This document shows positions 1 to 7,500 of a DNA stretch of 26,861 bases, piece after piece; the stretch's first letter is position 1; each line of letters begins with the position of its first letter. The translations under genes and the position numbers were made by a program. Source of the stretch: Planctomycetota bacterium (GTDB lineage Bacteria > Planctomycetota > JAMOSO01); contig JAMOSO010000057.1 of NCBI GenBank assembly GCA_027063065.1, positions 1 through 26,861 on the forward strand, in the 5' to 3' direction. The notes under the pieces were generated by a model, which was not told the origin of the DNA, searched no databases, and was given only the letters and a program-made list of their open reading frames with translations.

Positions 1-221
1 AAAATAACTAAAACATCTCAAGCTTCTTTGCTTGGTATTTCTAGAAGTAGTATATATAGAAAACCTAAAACTCGTGAAGAGTCTTTATATAATCAAAAAT
101 TAGTATGGATAGCAAAGGCTGTTGGGTTGATTATGTTTTTATAGAAAGATTATGGAAATCGCTAAAATATGAAGAAGTTTATCTTAATGCATACGAATCC
201 ATCAATAAAGCAAAGCAGTGA
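1..221 (+). pseudogene. IS3-family transposase (OrfB) remnant with internal deletion
   Basis: Two pieces of an IS3-type OrfB lie side by side in different frames. Frame 1 (from base 1 to about 111) reads an N-terminal helix containing ASLLGISRSSIYRKPK, the usual start of IS3/IS150 OrfB. Frame 3 (about 114-221) reads GCWVDYVFIERLWKSLKYEE and then VYLNAYESI, the usual C-terminal region that carries the catalytic Glu, and then meets a stop at 219-221. The roughly 200 residues normally between them, including the two catalytic Asp residues, are missing, and the frame shifts at the junction. The element is therefore dead. The window edge cuts its 5' side. IS3 family membership is secure; the subgroup is not. 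Confidence 0.85.
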
Positions 222-236
222 GAGACTGCTACTCAG

Positions 237-278
237 TCATGAATTAACTTTTTTAAATTTCATGATTTTTTCTTATTT
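237..278 (+). terminator. hairpin plus T-run after IS remnant
   Basis: TCATGAA (237-243) pairs with TTCATGA (259-265), and the intervening bases can extend the stem imperfectly. A T-rich run follows from 266. This has the shape of a weak intrinsic terminator reading rightwards, 15 bases after the truncated transposase stop. Confidence 0.4.
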
Positions 279-287
279 ACCACTGAA

Positions 288-313
288 TATGTCCGTTGAT
301 TGGGGACCACTTT
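288..313 (+). repeat. probable right-end inverted repeat of the IS3 remnant
   Basis: The stretch around TTGGGGACCACTTTA resembles the terminal repeat of many IS3-family elements, which often start TGAAGTGGTCCCC when read inwards from the other end. It lies shortly after the OrfB remnant, in the expected orientation. The left end is outside the window, so the pair cannot be checked. Confidence 0.4.
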
Positions 314-403
314 ATGTCAATTAAAGAGATAGCAAACTTTCTCAAAGTAAATGAAACAAAAATCAATAATCTACTAAACAAACATGGGTTAAAACACAAA
401 TAA
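314..403 (+). CDS. short HTH-like ORF, possibly a fragment
   Basis: A 29-codon frame (ATG at 314, TAA at 401-403) starts exactly at the putative IS end. It encodes a lysine- and asparagine-rich peptide beginning MSIKEIANFLKVNETKINN, which reads like one helix-turn-helix. GGGGA about 8 bases upstream could act as a ribosome binding site, although those bases also belong to the IS end. It may be the broken N-terminus of a regulator, the short HTH region of an IF-2-like N-terminus, or chance. No function is assigned. Confidence 0.25.
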   Translation: MSIKEIANFLKVNETKINNLLNKHGLKHK

Positions 404-408
404 TAGAT

Positions 409-440
409 GTATAGAGACGTGCCTAGCGACGTCTCTATAC
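409..440 (-). terminator. 12-bp hairpin downstream of desulfoferrodoxin
   Basis: GTATAGAGACGT (409-420) and ACGTCTCTATAC (429-440) form a perfect 12-bp stem with an 8-base loop. It begins 8 bases beyond the stop of the minus-strand gene at 448. Flanks on both sides are AT-rich but lack a clean T-run, so it is probably a weak, possibly bidirectional terminator. Confidence 0.6.
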
Positions 441-447
441 TACATAA

Positions 448-834
448 TTATTTAGAAATCCAAAAACCGTGTAAATTACAAAAGGCTCTAGCTTGCAAAT
501 CTGCCGTAGTATCAGCAACACAAAATGTTGCCTCGGCTACAGAATCACCCTCTACAAAATCATGTCGCAACACTTGTGAACCACAAATTAATTCCACAAA
601 TAAAATATAATGATCCGATTCCATTGGATGCGCAATATCACCTACTTTAACAATAACTTTAGATCCTTCACGAACAATCACAGGGACGTGTTTTTCTACA
701 GCAGCATCAACACTGTTTTCTACGAGCTTATCCATAATTGCATCACAACACTTTATATCATTTGCACCATTCCATAATGATTCCACAATATTACCGCATT
801 TTGAACAACTATATACTGATTTTTTTTCTGGCAT
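448..834 (-). CDS. dfx: desulfoferrodoxin (2Fe superoxide reductase)
   Basis: Reduces superoxide to hydrogen peroxide in the cytoplasm of anaerobes without releasing oxygen, taking electrons from rubredoxin-type donors. The 128-residue length is typical. The N-terminal desulforedoxin domain has its four iron ligands (C10, C13, C29, C30). The C-terminal neelaredoxin domain keeps the His4Cys centre as H49, H69, H75, C119 and H122, within VEKHVP, HPMESDHYI and CNLHGFW. The conserved E47-K48 next to the active site is also present. AAGGAG sits just before the ATG at 834. The upstream M20 amidohydrolase on the same strand ends 43 bases away, so the two may share a transcript. All key residues are intact, so it should be active. 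Confidence 0.95.
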   Translation of the reverse strand: MPEKKSVYSCSKCGNIVESLWNGANDIKCCDAIMDKLVENSVDAAVEKHVPVIVREGSKVIVKVGDIAHPMESDHYILFVELICGSQVLRHDFVEGDSVAEATFCVADTTADLQARAFCNLHGFWISK

Positions 835-877
835 TGCTTCTCCTTTTTTATGTGTAATATGTATGTATTCACTATTA

Positions 878-2059
878 TTAAAATTTTGAGTCTTTTAACA
901 CATTTAAAGTCATAGCCGTCATAAATATAATACCATTACGCATAGCATCATCATTAAAATCAAATGATGGATTATGCAAAGCAGGAGCATCTTCTCCTAC
1001 CCCTAACCTAAAAAGAGCACCTGGATAATCAGTTAAATAATATGCAAAATCTTCTCCACCCATTGATGAGTGCTCAATTTGATGCCATGCCTCTTGACCA
1101 AAATACTGCTGGGTAATATCAAAACCCATATCAACCATTTCTGCACTATTTATTGTGGCAATATAAGGCAATTCACATTGTAAATCATAACTGGCACCAT
1201 TTGCTAAGCACACACCCTTTACTATTTTCTCTATTTCGCCTGAAAACACATCAGCTAATTTTGGATCTAAATAACGAAATGTGCCTTCCATTTCTACCTG
1301 ATCTGGTATAACATTTCCATTAAGACCGCCTTCAAACCTACACACGCTTAATACAGCTGGATCCTTAGCGGGAATAACCCTAGACACAATAGATTGTAAA
1401 TTTTCAACTACTTTTGCACCAATTAAAATTGGGTCTATAGTATTTTCTGGAGAAGACGCATGACCTCCCCTACCCTTAATTGTAATTTTAAAAAAACCTG
1501 CTGCGCCAGTAATAGCACCTGATTTGCAAGCTATTGAACCTACTGGCAACTTACTTTGACCATGTAATGCAAATACGGCATTAGGTTGAGGATCTAACAA
1601 AGCACCTGCCTCTACTAAATCCTTACCCATCGCTTTAATTTCTTCGCCTGGTTGAAAAACAAATCTTACCGAACCTTCAAAAGTATCCCGTAATTGATTT
1701 AAAACCAAAGCTGTCCCATATAACATAGCACTATGCCCATCGTGACCACAACCGTGCATAATACCGTCAATTTGCGACTTATAATTTTTATCAGAATTCT
1801 CACAAAGTGGCAAAGCATCCATATCAGCGCGCAAGGTTACATTTTTACCCATTGAGCTACCCTGCAAAATACCTACAACATCTGTTTGTAAAAAAGGTCT
1901 TTGCAATTCAATTGCGGTACTGGCTAAGCTTTCTCTAATTAAAGATGAAGTTTTAAATTCTTGCCCAGCTAATTCTGGATTTTTATGTATTTGATGACGC
2001 ATTGCAATGGCGTCTGGCAAGATAGAATCAACTATTTTGCATAATGATGATTGATCCAT
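878..2059 (-). CDS. M20D-family amidohydrolase / N-acyl-amino-acid hydrolase
   Basis: A 393-residue cytoplasmic metallo-amidase of the M20D group (hippurate hydrolase, N-acyl-L-amino-acid or IAA-amino-acid hydrolase type), which removes the acyl group from N-acylated amino acids. Visible motifs are RADMDALP (77-84), MHGCGHDGH (101-109, metal ligands C104 and H106), PGEE (137-140), H166 in ALHGQ, HASSPENTIDP (200-210, dimerisation lid), GGEDFAYYL (334-342) and LHNPSFDFND (361-370, ligand H362). AGGA precedes the ATG at 2059. It stands behind a hairpin that follows the aldolase gene, so it may have its own promoter or depend on read-through. The exact substrate cannot be told. The DapE and ArgE roles are less likely because this Cys-containing motif set is typical of M20D. 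Confidence 0.88.
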   Translation of the reverse strand: MDQSSLCKIVDSILPDAIAMRHQIHKNPELAGQEFKTSSLIRESLASTAIELQRPFLQTDVVGILQGSSMGKNVTLRADMDALPLCENSDKNYKSQIDGIMHGCGHDGHSAMLYGTALVLNQLRDTFEGSVRFVFQPGEEIKAMGKDLVEAGALLDPQPNAVFALHGQSKLPVGSIACKSGAITGAAGFFKITIKGRGGHASSPENTIDPILIGAKVVENLQSIVSRVIPAKDPAVLSVCRFEGGLNGNVIPDQVEMEGTFRYLDPKLADVFSGEIEKIVKGVCLANGASYDLQCELPYIATINSAEMVDMGFDITQQYFGQEAWHQIEHSSMGGEDFAYYLTDYPGALFRLGVGEDAPALHNPSFDFNDDAMRNGIIFMTAMTLNVLKDSKF

Positions 2060-2121
2060 ATTTATCCTTTAGATTATAAACTAACCGATTGGCAGTTGAC
2101 CTACCTAGCATACTATATCAG

Positions 2122-2158
2122 ATACCCCGCGTTTTAGTTATGCTAAAACACGGGGTAT
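2122..2158 (-). terminator. 16-bp hairpin after the aldolase gene
   Basis: ATACCCCGCGTTTTAG (2122-2137) and CTAAAACACGGGGTAT (2143-2158) make a 16-bp stem with a 5-base loop. The single odd pair is C-A on the plus strand but G-U on the minus-strand transcript, so the hairpin is fully paired only in minus-strand RNA, the direction of the flanking genes. It starts 7 bases after the aldolase stop. No good U-run follows, so it may attenuate or process the transcript rather than terminate it fully. Confidence 0.65.
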
Positions 2159-2165
2159 TATAAAA

Positions 2166-3242
2166 TTATTTACTTAACCAGTCTTGTTTATGACTTTGCA
2201 CAAACTCGTCATCATGTAAATGAGGATACGCTTTATAAACTCTATCTATTTCTTCAAGTTGACCCGGTGATAATGTTTCTTGTGGATTTAAACATCGGAT
2301 AGACTTCATCAAACCTTGACGACGTAAAACCTCATGAATACCCGGTATACATCCATGAAAATTATTAGCCGCATCAAAAAATACAGCATTTGAATCTGTA
2401 ACTTCGATATTGCGAGATAACATTTCAACAGGAATATCCTTCCCACTATCTACTATAGAATGTATTTCGTCTAATAATTCAACAGCCTTTTTAGTCCAAA
2501 CACACCAATGCCCTAAAAGACCACCTTTAACACGAGCTTCTACAACACCCCTTGCCGTTTTAAAACGATATGGGCTCAACAAATCCATAATAATATTATC
2601 ATCATTACCTGTGTATAGCGTTATATCATTTTCTTTACCCGCATCGCAAATAGCTCGCACAACATCAATTGTTTGATAACGATTAAATGGAGCCATTTTA
2701 ATCCCCAAAACATTATCTATTTGCGCAAAACGTTTCCAAAAATCATAATCTAAACTCATACCGCTAATGGCAGACTGCAAGAAAAAACCAATAACAGGTA
2801 TTTCTGCTGCAACGGCTTCGCAATGTGCAATTTTTTCGTCATTGGTTTTATCTTTAAATGCTGACATATTTAACAATGATGCGTGAAACCCTAAAGATGC
2901 AGCTAATTTAGCCTCTGCAACAGCTTGTTCCGTCAAGCCGCAAATGCCTGATACTTTTAAAATACCTTTACCTTTTTTGGCACAAATATCATCGATAGAC
3001 TGGCTTGTAAAACGCAAAACATCTTCCAGCATATCAATTTTTTCATCACGGATTTCAAATTGAGTTGTATGCACACCAATAGCAATGCCACCTACTCCAG
3101 CGTCAATATAATAATTAGCTAAAGCACGCATATCCTGTTCGTCTATAGACATATCTTCTTTCAAAGACAGCGGATGCGCAGGTATAACACAACCCTTGCG
3201 AAAGTTATTTAAAATATCCTGTGGGATTTCATTTATTTTCAT
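2166..3242 (-). CDS. DapA-like (dihydrodipicolinate synthase family) aldolase/lyase
   Basis: A 358-residue class I aldolase-fold protein, longer than classical DapA (about 290-300), with a roughly 60-residue C-terminal extension. The N-terminal part (GCVIPAHPLSLKED, then GGIAIGVHTTQ at 51-61) matches the usual TPxxxDG and GTTGE regions in altered form. K182 in LGIKMAPFNR is in the position of the Schiff-base lysine. The conserved catalytic Tyr region of DapA/NanA (YN.P) is replaced by GFFLQSAISG, so lysine-pathway DapA activity is unlikely. AAGGAG precedes the ATG at 3242. The gene lies 11 bases after the epimerase stop on the same strand, so the two form an operon. A catabolic role on a sugar-acid or keto-acid substrate is inferred from this pairing only. 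Confidence 0.8.
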   Translation of the reverse strand: MKINEIPQDILNNFRKGCVIPAHPLSLKEDMSIDEQDMRALANYYIDAGVGGIAIGVHTTQFEIRDEKIDMLEDVLRFTSQSIDDICAKKGKGILKVSGICGLTEQAVAEAKLAASLGFHASLLNMSAFKDKTNDEKIAHCEAVAAEIPVIGFFLQSAISGMSLDYDFWKRFAQIDNVLGIKMAPFNRYQTIDVVRAICDAGKENDITLYTGNDDNIIMDLLSPYRFKTARGVVEARVKGGLLGHWCVWTKKAVELLDEIHSIVDSGKDIPVEMLSRNIEVTDSNAVFFDAANNFHGCIPGIHEVLRRQGLMKSIRCLNPQETLSPGQLEEIDRVYKAYPHLHDDEFVQSHKQDWLSK

Positions 3243-3253
3243 TATTACTCCTT

Positions 3254-4276
3254 TTAAAATTTACCGTCAGTTACTTCAAATTTTGTGGGCTTGCCTAGAC
3301 TTTTACCACCATTTTGTAACCATTTAACTTGCATTTGTATTAATTCATCAACACTTTTTGAAGGGTATCCAAATTCTTTAGTTGCCTGCATAGAATTTGA
3401 CAAATACGTCTTGCCAGGCGATCCGACAAACTGCACCTGCTTACCTAAAAGTTTTGCCATTTTTACAGCAACATCTTTCATTGTAAGTGTTTCTGGACCT
3501 GTAATATTAATTGGTGTTGCAGGACAAGAACATAATTTTAAGCACAAAATAGCCTGTGCCACAGCGTCACCCTGCCATAAACAGTTAAAATGTCCCGTGG
3601 ATAAATCTACCACTTCATCCTTAATGATTTTTTGACAAATATCATGCAATACACCGTAACGCAAATCTACACTATAATTTAAACGAAAATGACATACCTT
3701 TGTTTGCCACATACGACAAGCATAATTAAACATCATCTCACGACCATAAGCCGAAGTTGCATAATCGCCAATTGGTGCTGGCTTTACTGTTTCATCACAA
3801 CCACCTTCTAAAGCGTCAACTAATGGATAAACACAACCAGTAGAAAAATCAACTATATTTGAATCTTTAAAATGACGAACCACATATCCCGGCACTAAAG
3901 TATTCATAACCCAAGTGATATCTTCACTGCCATCTGTACCAAATTTTTTAGCCACCATATAAATAACGTTCTTCATTTTTTCTAAAGATGCAACCTCATC
4001 TGGATTAGACAAATCGCATTTTCTAGTCTCAACCCCAGCAGACTCTAAAATATTTTGAGCTTCTGGATCAGAAAATCTTGCCACACCTAAAACTCTTTTT
4101 TGTACACCTGCCAAATCAATAGCACGCTTTGCCATTACAGCAAGATTTACGCCCATTTTACCTGCTACACCCAAAATGACTATATCGCCATCTAAGATTT
4201 GCATATAATCAACCAACTCTTTTGAAGGAGTGGTAATTATATTATTTAACTCCGCTTCATTTTGAATACTATCCAT
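3254..4276 (-). CDS. NAD-dependent epimerase/dehydratase family (extended SDR) protein
   Basis: A 340-residue extended-SDR protein. The Rossmann dinucleotide motif GVAGKMG is at 36-42, after a roughly 30-residue N-terminal lead. The substrate region has DFSTGCVYP (143-151), matching the Ser/Thr of the catalytic triad, then YATSAYGREMMF (172-183). The usual YxxxK lysine is absent: Y172 is followed by Ala at +4 and Y177 by Met at +4. It is therefore an atypical member and may not be a redox-cycling epimerase. I chose the ATG at 4276 because GGGGAA lies 7 bases upstream; an in-frame TTG at 4297 has no such site. It is the first gene of an operon with the DapA-like aldolase, suggesting consecutive steps on one substrate. 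Confidence 0.78.
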   Translation of the reverse strand: MDSIQNEAELNNIITTPSKELVDYMQILDGDIVILGVAGKMGVNLAVMAKRAIDLAGVQKRVLGVARFSDPEAQNILESAGVETRKCDLSNPDEVASLEKMKNVIYMVAKKFGTDGSEDITWVMNTLVPGYVVRHFKDSNIVDFSTGCVYPLVDALEGGCDETVKPAPIGDYATSAYGREMMFNYACRMWQTKVCHFRLNYSVDLRYGVLHDICQKIIKDEVVDLSTGHFNCLWQGDAVAQAILCLKLCSCPATPINITGPETLTMKDVAVKMAKLLGKQVQFVGSPGKTYLSNSMQATKEFGYPSKSVDELIQMQVKWLQNGGKSLGKPTKFEVTDGKF

Positions 4277-4474
4277 TATAATTTCCCCGTTTATCAATGT
4301 AATCTCACAAAATAATAAGACTTTAATAAAATATCATTATGCCCGCTCTATACTACGCTAGCTGACTTAACGTATGTCGTCTGATTTAATATACATATCA
4401 ACTGATATAAACATATTATTATTAATACCCTATAAAATAAAGCTTTTAATATAAATTTTTTCCTAAGCTTGCAG

Positions 4475-4503
4475 TTGTCACCAATCCCCCTACAATATAG
4501 ATT
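4475..4503 (+). promoter_or_regulatory. candidate sigma-70-type promoter for the carboxylase gene
   Basis: TTGTCA (4475-4480) and TAGATT (4498-4503) are 17 bases apart, 43 bases upstream of the ATG at 4546. The -10 match is only moderate. The rest of the 4277-4545 gap is AT-rich and should also hold the divergent promoter of the epimerase operon, but I could not pick it out. Confidence 0.3.
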
Positions 4504-4545
4504 TACAATTAGGCAATTTTTCTGTACCTTCAGGATGATAACTTT

Positions 4546-7500
4546 ATGAATACACAAAATAAAACTGATAACTTTTTTGAGCTTGCCGAACAACGAGCGT
4601 CTGAATTTTCTTTACTAAAGGGTGTCAACCCAAGTTCACACGAGCGGCAAAAGCATGAAGTCGAATTAGCCCTAGAAGGCCTTTTAGACAAAAAAACCAT
4701 AGAAAGCACAACAAATCGGCTAAAAACACTAGATGTAGACAGCTATATCGCCGAAACCGTTGAACCTTCCGAGCAAAAAAATCGCCTAGGGTTTAAAGCT
4801 GTTTTAAAACAATTAAAAATAAACATCATTAAAGAAACTTCTATGGGGCCACTATATTGTGCCGAAGTAGAAATGGACCTTCAAGGTCAAGAACGCCGTT
4901 TATGCCTTTTGGCACAAGAAAGAACCGCCAACAACGGTGTATGGGCTCCAGAACATCATAATAAAGCAATTGAATTAGTACGAAATTATGCCCAATATGC
5001 CATTCCCGTTGTTTGCTTTATCGACACTCCCGGTGCAGATGCTGGCGAAATAGCCAACGCCAATAACCAAGCACATTCTATCTCGCATTTTATTGCAGAA
5101 ATGGCCAATGTGGATATCCCAACTGTAGGTATTATTTTAGGTAATGGCTACTCAGGTGGCGCAATACCATTAGCCACAACTAATCTTTTATTGTCTGTAC
5201 GCGATGGCGTCTTTAACACTATCCAACCAAAAGGATTAGCCGCCATTGCCCGCAAGTTTGACTTATCTTGGCAAGAATGCGCAAGCTATGTAGGCGTAAG
5301 CTCTTACGAATTATATCAACAAGGCTATATCGATGGCATTATCGATTATGTACCCGGAGAAAAAGGCCCTCAACTAGAAAACCTACGCAATGCTATCACA
5401 TCTGCCATAATAGCCATTGAAAAACGCTCTTTGCAGTTTGTAAAAAATACAGATGGCATAGTCGAACATTACTTAGCTAGTTTAAATCGTTATTTAGATC
5501 CATCAGAAAAATTGCAAGAATTTGAAAATCATTCTTACTTAAATTTAACTAAACACCCTACAGAACATTTAAATGTTTTTGGCATCACATATCGTTATTT
5601 AAGATATTTAAGCTTACGCAGTCGTATCAGCTCTACTGTCAGTGCCAATTTTTCCCGTTCAACCAGTTTGGCAACACCTAAGGGAGACTTATCCCAACGC
5701 GTCAAAGAAGAACTAGAACACGCCTTTAAAAACTGGCAAGAAAACCCCCTATTAATACGTTATGATGATGAATTATCTAAAAGTTATAAAACATATATAA
5801 ACCGTCAAGAACACAGTAGTGACCAACGCGGTAAATTATCCAAATTGATATTTGGCGATCCTGCCGAAAACCTCAAAAAAGCAAAATCTGAATTATACCT
5901 TAGCTACTGTTTTCATTTGCATAATTTATGGAAAGCTGGCAGTCAAAATAACTTTTTAGCCCTTTTACAATATTTGAGCTCCGAAAACATCAAATCCACA
6001 GAAAAAGACCCCAACGAAATGACAGTATTAGATGTCATTAGTGCTGATGAATTTCGTGAAGGAATGTTAAGAGAATGCAAAAACTTTATTATATTTGACC
6101 AAGTCTACGATCAAATAATTACTGATTTAAGGCCTATTGCCAAAGAAGCTAAAGAAACTAACACCATTTCACGCCAATCGGTAGGTGATTTATTAGAATC
6201 TGCATTGCACAGTGCCGCTGCCAAATTAGGCAATATGTTAAAAGAAGATGAAGCATCAGATTTTGAACTTAAAAAACAATTTTATGCCTGGCTCAAAATC
6301 TTATTAAACAACTCACAAATGAGTGATTTTATTCGCCCTGTACAAGAGTGGAAAAAAATTCAATATCCCCGCATTTCAGAACCTTTATTTGCGATTGTAA
6401 CTTTTATGTTTGAACACTTATTAGTTGAATATTATCGTGCAGAAAGCGAAGGTGTAAATTTTAACGGTAAAATTAAATTGCGTAACATAGGTATGAAAGA
6501 TTTTTGGAACCGCCTTAATACCGCATACACTGACTTATTAATAACTGATATATTAATCAACGATAAACGCAGTAAAAATACACGTTTTGAATCATTTAAA
6601 GGTGAATTTTTAAGCGATTTCCATGAATTAGACCCTGATTTAATGACAGCTGATCCTGTTAATTTTCCAGGATTTAGAATCTCAATTGAGCAAGCATTAT
6701 CAAAAGGTATCAAACCATGCGGTACAATCACAGGCATTGCTAAATTAAAAGATTGCAAAGAAAACACTAATATCGGAGTCATTATATCTAATTTAGACTT
6801 CCAAGCGGGCGCATTTGATATGGCCTCTGCACAAAAATTTTGTAATTTATTATTAAAATGTGCAAAGCACAGTTTACCTGTAGTGGCTTTTATCTCATCT
6901 GGCGGCATGCAAACCAAAGAAGGTGCAGGCTCTTTATTTTCTATGGCCATAGTAAATGATCGTATAACTCGTTTTGTGCGTGATAATGACCTTCCTGTAA
7001 TATGCTTTGGATTTGGCGATTGTACTGGTGGCGCACAAGCATCTTTTGTAACACACCCATTAGTACAAACTTATTACTTTAGTGGTACTAATATGCCATT
7101 TGCCGGACAAATAGTTGTACCTAGTTACTTGCCAACCACTACTACCTTATCTAATTATTTATCCACTAACGAAGGTTCAATGCAAGGATTAGTTAAGCAT
7201 CCATTCAACCCAGATATTGATGCTCAACTGCGTGAAATTGATCCAAATATCCCAATCCCATCCGAAACTGTTAGCGATGTTTGTAATCGAGTATTGCAAG
7301 GCTCTTATGTTCAAGAAGAATTAGACTTAAACAACTCTTTTACCGATGAACGCTCATTGATAAAACCAGTTAAAAAAGTTTTGATTCACGCACGTGGTTG
7401 TACGGCATCTAAATTAATCCGCATAGCCCAACAAGAAAACATTGCCGTAGTATTAGTGCAATCCGACCCTGATATGGACTCAATCGTCGCAGAACAATTA

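Noticed and set aside
407-610. 67-codon plus-strand frame
   Set aside because: It is antisense to the well-supported desulfoferrodoxin gene and has no family features.
2073-2078. TATAAT on the minus strand before the M20 gene as a promoter
   Set aside because: There is no -35 match, and the start would fall inside the gene's ribosome binding site.
2166-3242. Lysine-pathway DapA
   Set aside because: The protein is too long, lacks the catalytic Tyr region, and sits beside an SDR gene instead of lysine genes.
4277-4297. TTG start for the epimerase
   Set aside because: The ATG at 4276 has a well-placed GGGGAA, and the TTG has none.
4348-4593. 81-codon minus-strand frame before the carboxylase
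   Set aside because: Hydrophobic low-complexity translation of AT-rich DNA; it overlaps the carboxylase start and has no convincing ribosome site.
6432-6950. 172-codon minus-strand frame
   Set aside because: It lies wholly inside the carboxylase gene, has no recognisable motif or ribosome site, and mirrors the coding frame.
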